This document shows, piece after piece, positions 5,380 to 5,624 of a stretch of DNA of 5,624 nucleotides. Source of the stretch: Ruminococcus sp. (GTDB taxonomy: Bacteria > Bacillota > Clostridia > Oscillospirales > Ruminococcaceae). The DNA lies in contig DYCW01000108.1 of the NCBI GenBank assembly GCA_019417865.1, positions 1 to 5,624 of the forward strand, written 5' to 3'. Below the pieces are notes generated by a model that saw nothing but the letters and a program-made list of their open reading frames with translations, made no database searches and was not told the DNA's origin. The stretch's first letter is position 1. The number at the start of each line of letters is the position of its first letter. The position numbers and the translations under genes are program-made.

Positions 5380-5624
5380 ATGAAACGAATGGGGGCAGTC
5401 TTTTTCACTCTGCTCTGCTTTTTCTCTATGACAGGCTGCCAAAACATACAGCAATATGCAGAGGTACAGCCCTCGCCAGTTACTTCGTCAGAGACAACCA
5501 TTGAAACAACGGCACCAGCTGCTGTCACTGCTGCTACTTCTATGACCACCATAAAAGGTCCCTCCTATCCGCAGGAAACCATACAATCTCCTGTCAGCAT
5601 GGAAATGCCCGCAGAGGTGTGGGT
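5380..5624 (+). CDS. Lipoprotein with Thr/Ser/Pro-rich linker, cut by the right edge
   Basis: The first 81 codons of a gene that runs out of the window. The start has a basic MKR, a hydrophobic core (about 5-16) and the lipobox M-T-G-C with the lipidated Cys at residue 20, so the product should be exported and anchored to the outer face of the membrane. Residues 30-75 are rich in Thr, Ser, Pro and Ala, a flexible linker of the sort that precedes an extracellular enzyme or binding domain. The functional domain lies beyond the edge, so no function can be given. It follows the GH95 gene by 52 bases on the same strand with no new promoter or strong terminator seen, so co-transcription is likely. 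A solute-binding protein or a surface hydrolase would fit the setting, but nothing visible decides it. Confidence 0.85.
   Translation, partial: MKRMGAVFFTLLCFFSMTGCQNIQQYAEVQPSPVTSSETTIETTAPAAVTAATSMTTIKGPSYPQETIQSPVSMEMPAEVW

Noticed and set aside
5349..5552. A 67-codon minus-strand open frame opposite the lipoprotein start
   Set aside because: It is antisense to a well-supported lipoprotein start, and its Val/Ala-rich content mirrors the Thr-rich linker codons.

Overview
The window looks like a low-to-middle GC Gram-positive bacterium, most likely a gut Clostridia member of the Ruminococcus/Oscillospiraceae kind. This is an inference from strong GGAGG-type ribosome binding sites, clean TTGACA/TATAAT-type promoters, a likely TTG start, a lipobox lipoprotein and a leaderless GH95 enzyme. 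No sequence search was run. There are no tRNA or rRNA genes, insertion sequences or CRISPR arrays.

Left half (1-2676, minus strand): the start of a surface-glycan operon, read right to left. The first gene is a 4-TM membrane nucleotide-sugar 4,6-dehydratase of the PglF/CapD/FlaA1 type (763-2649). Next is a small PglC-type polyprenyl-phosphate sugar-1-phosphate transferase (97-705). Last is the first 25 codons of a third, membrane-anchored protein that runs off the left edge (1-77). Dehydratase and transferase together fit the first steps of a glycan chain: making a 4-keto-6-deoxy-HexNAc nucleotide sugar, then loading a sugar phosphate onto the lipid carrier. A near-consensus promoter (TTGACA-17-TACAAT with TGn) at 2732-2760 drives the operon.

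Middle (2677-3011): a 335-base divergent intergenic region with a promoter facing each way and several inverted repeats that could be operators or leader structures.

Right half (2895-5624, plus strand): a promoter (TTGCTT-17-TATAAT) drives a full-length 771-residue GH95 alpha-L-fucosidase/alpha-L-galactosidase with no signal peptide (3012-5327). After 52 bases comes the start of a lipoprotein gene cut by the right edge (5380-5624). The GH95 enzyme should act in the cytoplasm on imported oligosaccharides. Its active-site motif has Thr where many fucosidases have His, so its sugar preference is open.

Other points of note: a four-codon open frame (M-K-R-W-stop) under the best ribosome binding site upstream of the transferase, in frame with it; a GCAAG pentamer repeat inside the GH95 gene; and the likely TTG start of the dehydratase. 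I saw no clear evidence of a wholly new system. The most testable points are the GH95 specificity and the leader and operator structures.
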